Below, one piece after another: positions 63,301 to 64,000 of a DNA stretch of 64,000 nucleotides. The first letter of the stretch is position 1. Each line of letters begins with the position of its first letter. The DNA comes from Hydractinia symbiolongicarpus. Lineage: Eukaryota; Cnidaria; Hydrozoa; Anthoathecata; Hydractiniidae. A program made the position numbers and the translations under genes. Under the pieces are notes generated by a model. The model saw only the letters and a list, made by a program, of their open reading frames with translations. It did not search any database and had not been told where the DNA came from. The stretch lies in assembly GCF_029227915.1 (NCBI RefSeq), contig NC_079877.1:20735851-20799850 (forward strand). The letters are read 5' to 3'.

Positions 63301-64000
63301 AAAGTGGTTTTTCTTGACGCCATGCCCTTTATCATCGTCAACTAAGCGCATAGCCTTCTAAAAGCCGTAATAAGGCCTTTTACGGCCTATTTAAGGCCTT
63401 ACACGTGAGTCACGTGGTTCCAAGTGTCCGAGCAGGTTGCCATTGGTCTAGTCCTTGCAGTCTCAATGGACTACAACGGCCCAAGTGGTTTTCCTTGACG
63501 CCATGCCCTTTATCATCGTCAACTAAGCGCATACCCTTCTACAAGCCGTAATATGGCCTTTTGCCGCCTAATAAAGGCCTTACACGTAAATTACATATTT
63601 CCACGAGCCTGCGCATGGTACCATTGGTCTGGTCCTTTTAGTTTCAAATAACTACAACGTTCCAAGTCGGTTTCCTTGGCGTCCTGGCCTTATATCACCG
63701 TCAACTACGTGTGTAGCCTTCTAAAAGCCGTAATATGGACTTTCGTGTTCTAGTTAAGGCCTTGCACGTAAATCACGTGGTTCCACGTGTCTGCAGAGGT
63801 TGCCATTGGTCTAGTCCTTGCTGTTTCCATGAACTACAACGTCCCAAGTCGTTTTCCTTGGGGCCATGCCCTTGTATCACCGTCAACTACGTACATAGCG
63901 TTCTAAAAGCCGTTATATGGCTTTTTTCGGCGTAATTAAGGCCTTACACGTAAATAACGTGGTTCCAGGTGTCTGGGCGGCTTGCCATTGGTCTAGTCCT
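60386..64000 (+). repeat. Right-end mosaic repeating earlier modules
   Basis: Begins with a shortened monomer: near 60449, GAAAGCCG is joined to TAATTAAGG, losing 20 bp that include ATATGGC. 60982-61364 repeats the 54312-54694 type. 61346-61732 is a 183-bp-step pair open for 128 codons. 61818-62725 matches 47655-48562 (offset 14163). 62447-64000 matches 55750-57303 (offset 6697) and continues past the window end. No gene or insertion is seen. Confidence 0.85.

Larger units (their letters stand above)
1..64000 (+). repeat. 182-bp tandem satellite array filling the window
   Basis: The same unit recurs head to tail from first to last base, normally every 182 bp, for example ATATGG at 115, 297 and 479, and still in step near 64000. 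Shared landmarks in order, counted from the ATG of ATATGG, are an AT-rich linker AATTAAGG near 18-25, TTACACG near 29-35, TTCCACG near 47-53, CATTGGTCTAGTCC near 70-83, CAATGGACTAC near 93-103, TTGGCGCCATGG near 124-135, TTATATCACCGTCAACTAC near 137-155 and CCTTCTAAAAGCCGT near 165-179. No inverted blocks and no unrelated insert are visible. Homogeneous megasatellites of this size and their higher-order organisation are typical of eukaryotic centromeric or pericentromeric heterochromatin; assignment to an active centromere is inference, since no protein-binding data are available. The species is not recognisable to me. Confidence 0.97.

Noticed and set aside
1-64000. CENP-B box (TTCGNNNNANNCGGG)
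   Set aside because: I checked the common TTCG contexts (TTCGTTTTCC, TTCGTAGTTCC, TTCGTGTTCT, TTCGCATGC, TTCGCCTGG) and the reverse pattern after CCCG; none fits the core. A full motif scan would be needed to exclude rare variants.
1-64000. CRISPR array
   Set aside because: Repeats are contiguous 182-bp units with no short direct repeat separated by unique spacers, and no cas genes are present.
1-64000. Telomeric or rDNA repeats, tRNA genes
   Set aside because: No runs of TTAGGG-, TTTAGGG- or TTAGG-type repeats were seen, and no stretch departs from the satellite monomer to allow rRNA or tRNA.

Overview
The whole 64 kb window is one uninterrupted array of a single tandem satellite repeat with a basic unit of about 182 bp, roughly 350 monomers, all in head-to-tail orientation. 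I find no protein-coding gene, tRNA, rRNA, CRISPR array, transposable element or telomere repeat. All open reading frames are the same monomer translated again and again; they recur every 182 bp because the monomer happens to be open in one forward frame. This is eukaryotic heterochromatin, most plausibly a centromeric or pericentromeric satellite. The species cannot be named from the sequence. CpG dinucleotides are plentiful in every monomer (ACGT and CACGTG motifs), which fits a lineage without strong methylation-driven CpG loss, but this is only inference.

Monomers fall into three main classes. Class A carries TTACGTGGTTCCACGTGTC followed by GCAGCTTGCC. Class B carries TAATAAAGG, then CATATTTCCACGAG and GCATGGTACC. 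Class C is intermediate: TTACGTGGTTCCACAAGCC, then GCATGGTATC. The classes are mixed into higher-order repeats (HORs).

Layout: 1-5920 is a heterogeneous flank with a 183-bp monomer triplet. 5921-14839 is a homogeneous HOR domain whose successive units have 7, 7, 7, 7, 5, 4, 6 and 6 monomers. 14840-20010 is a mixed zone. 20011-27312 holds two near-identical 3674-bp units. 27313-40258 is a mosaic with HORs of 2161, 728 and 937 bp. 40259-45230 holds a 2009-bp HOR in about two and a half copies, ending in a perfect one-monomer duplication. 45231-57875 is a mosaic with 1636-bp and 1454/1635-bp periods. 57876-60385 holds a 1072-bp HOR. 60386-64000 repeats earlier segments at offsets of 6697 and 14163 bp and runs off the window.

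The history is one of unequal exchange, segmental amplification and small microhomology-type deletions acting on one monomer family. Diagnostic indels (a ~27-bp internal duplication seen only after 16 kb, and a 20-bp deletion found at five sites) trace which blocks share descent. The main sequence-level candidates for function are a dyad ACGTGG-TT-CCACGT in class A monomers and a hairpin around TAGTCC...GGACTA present in most monomers.
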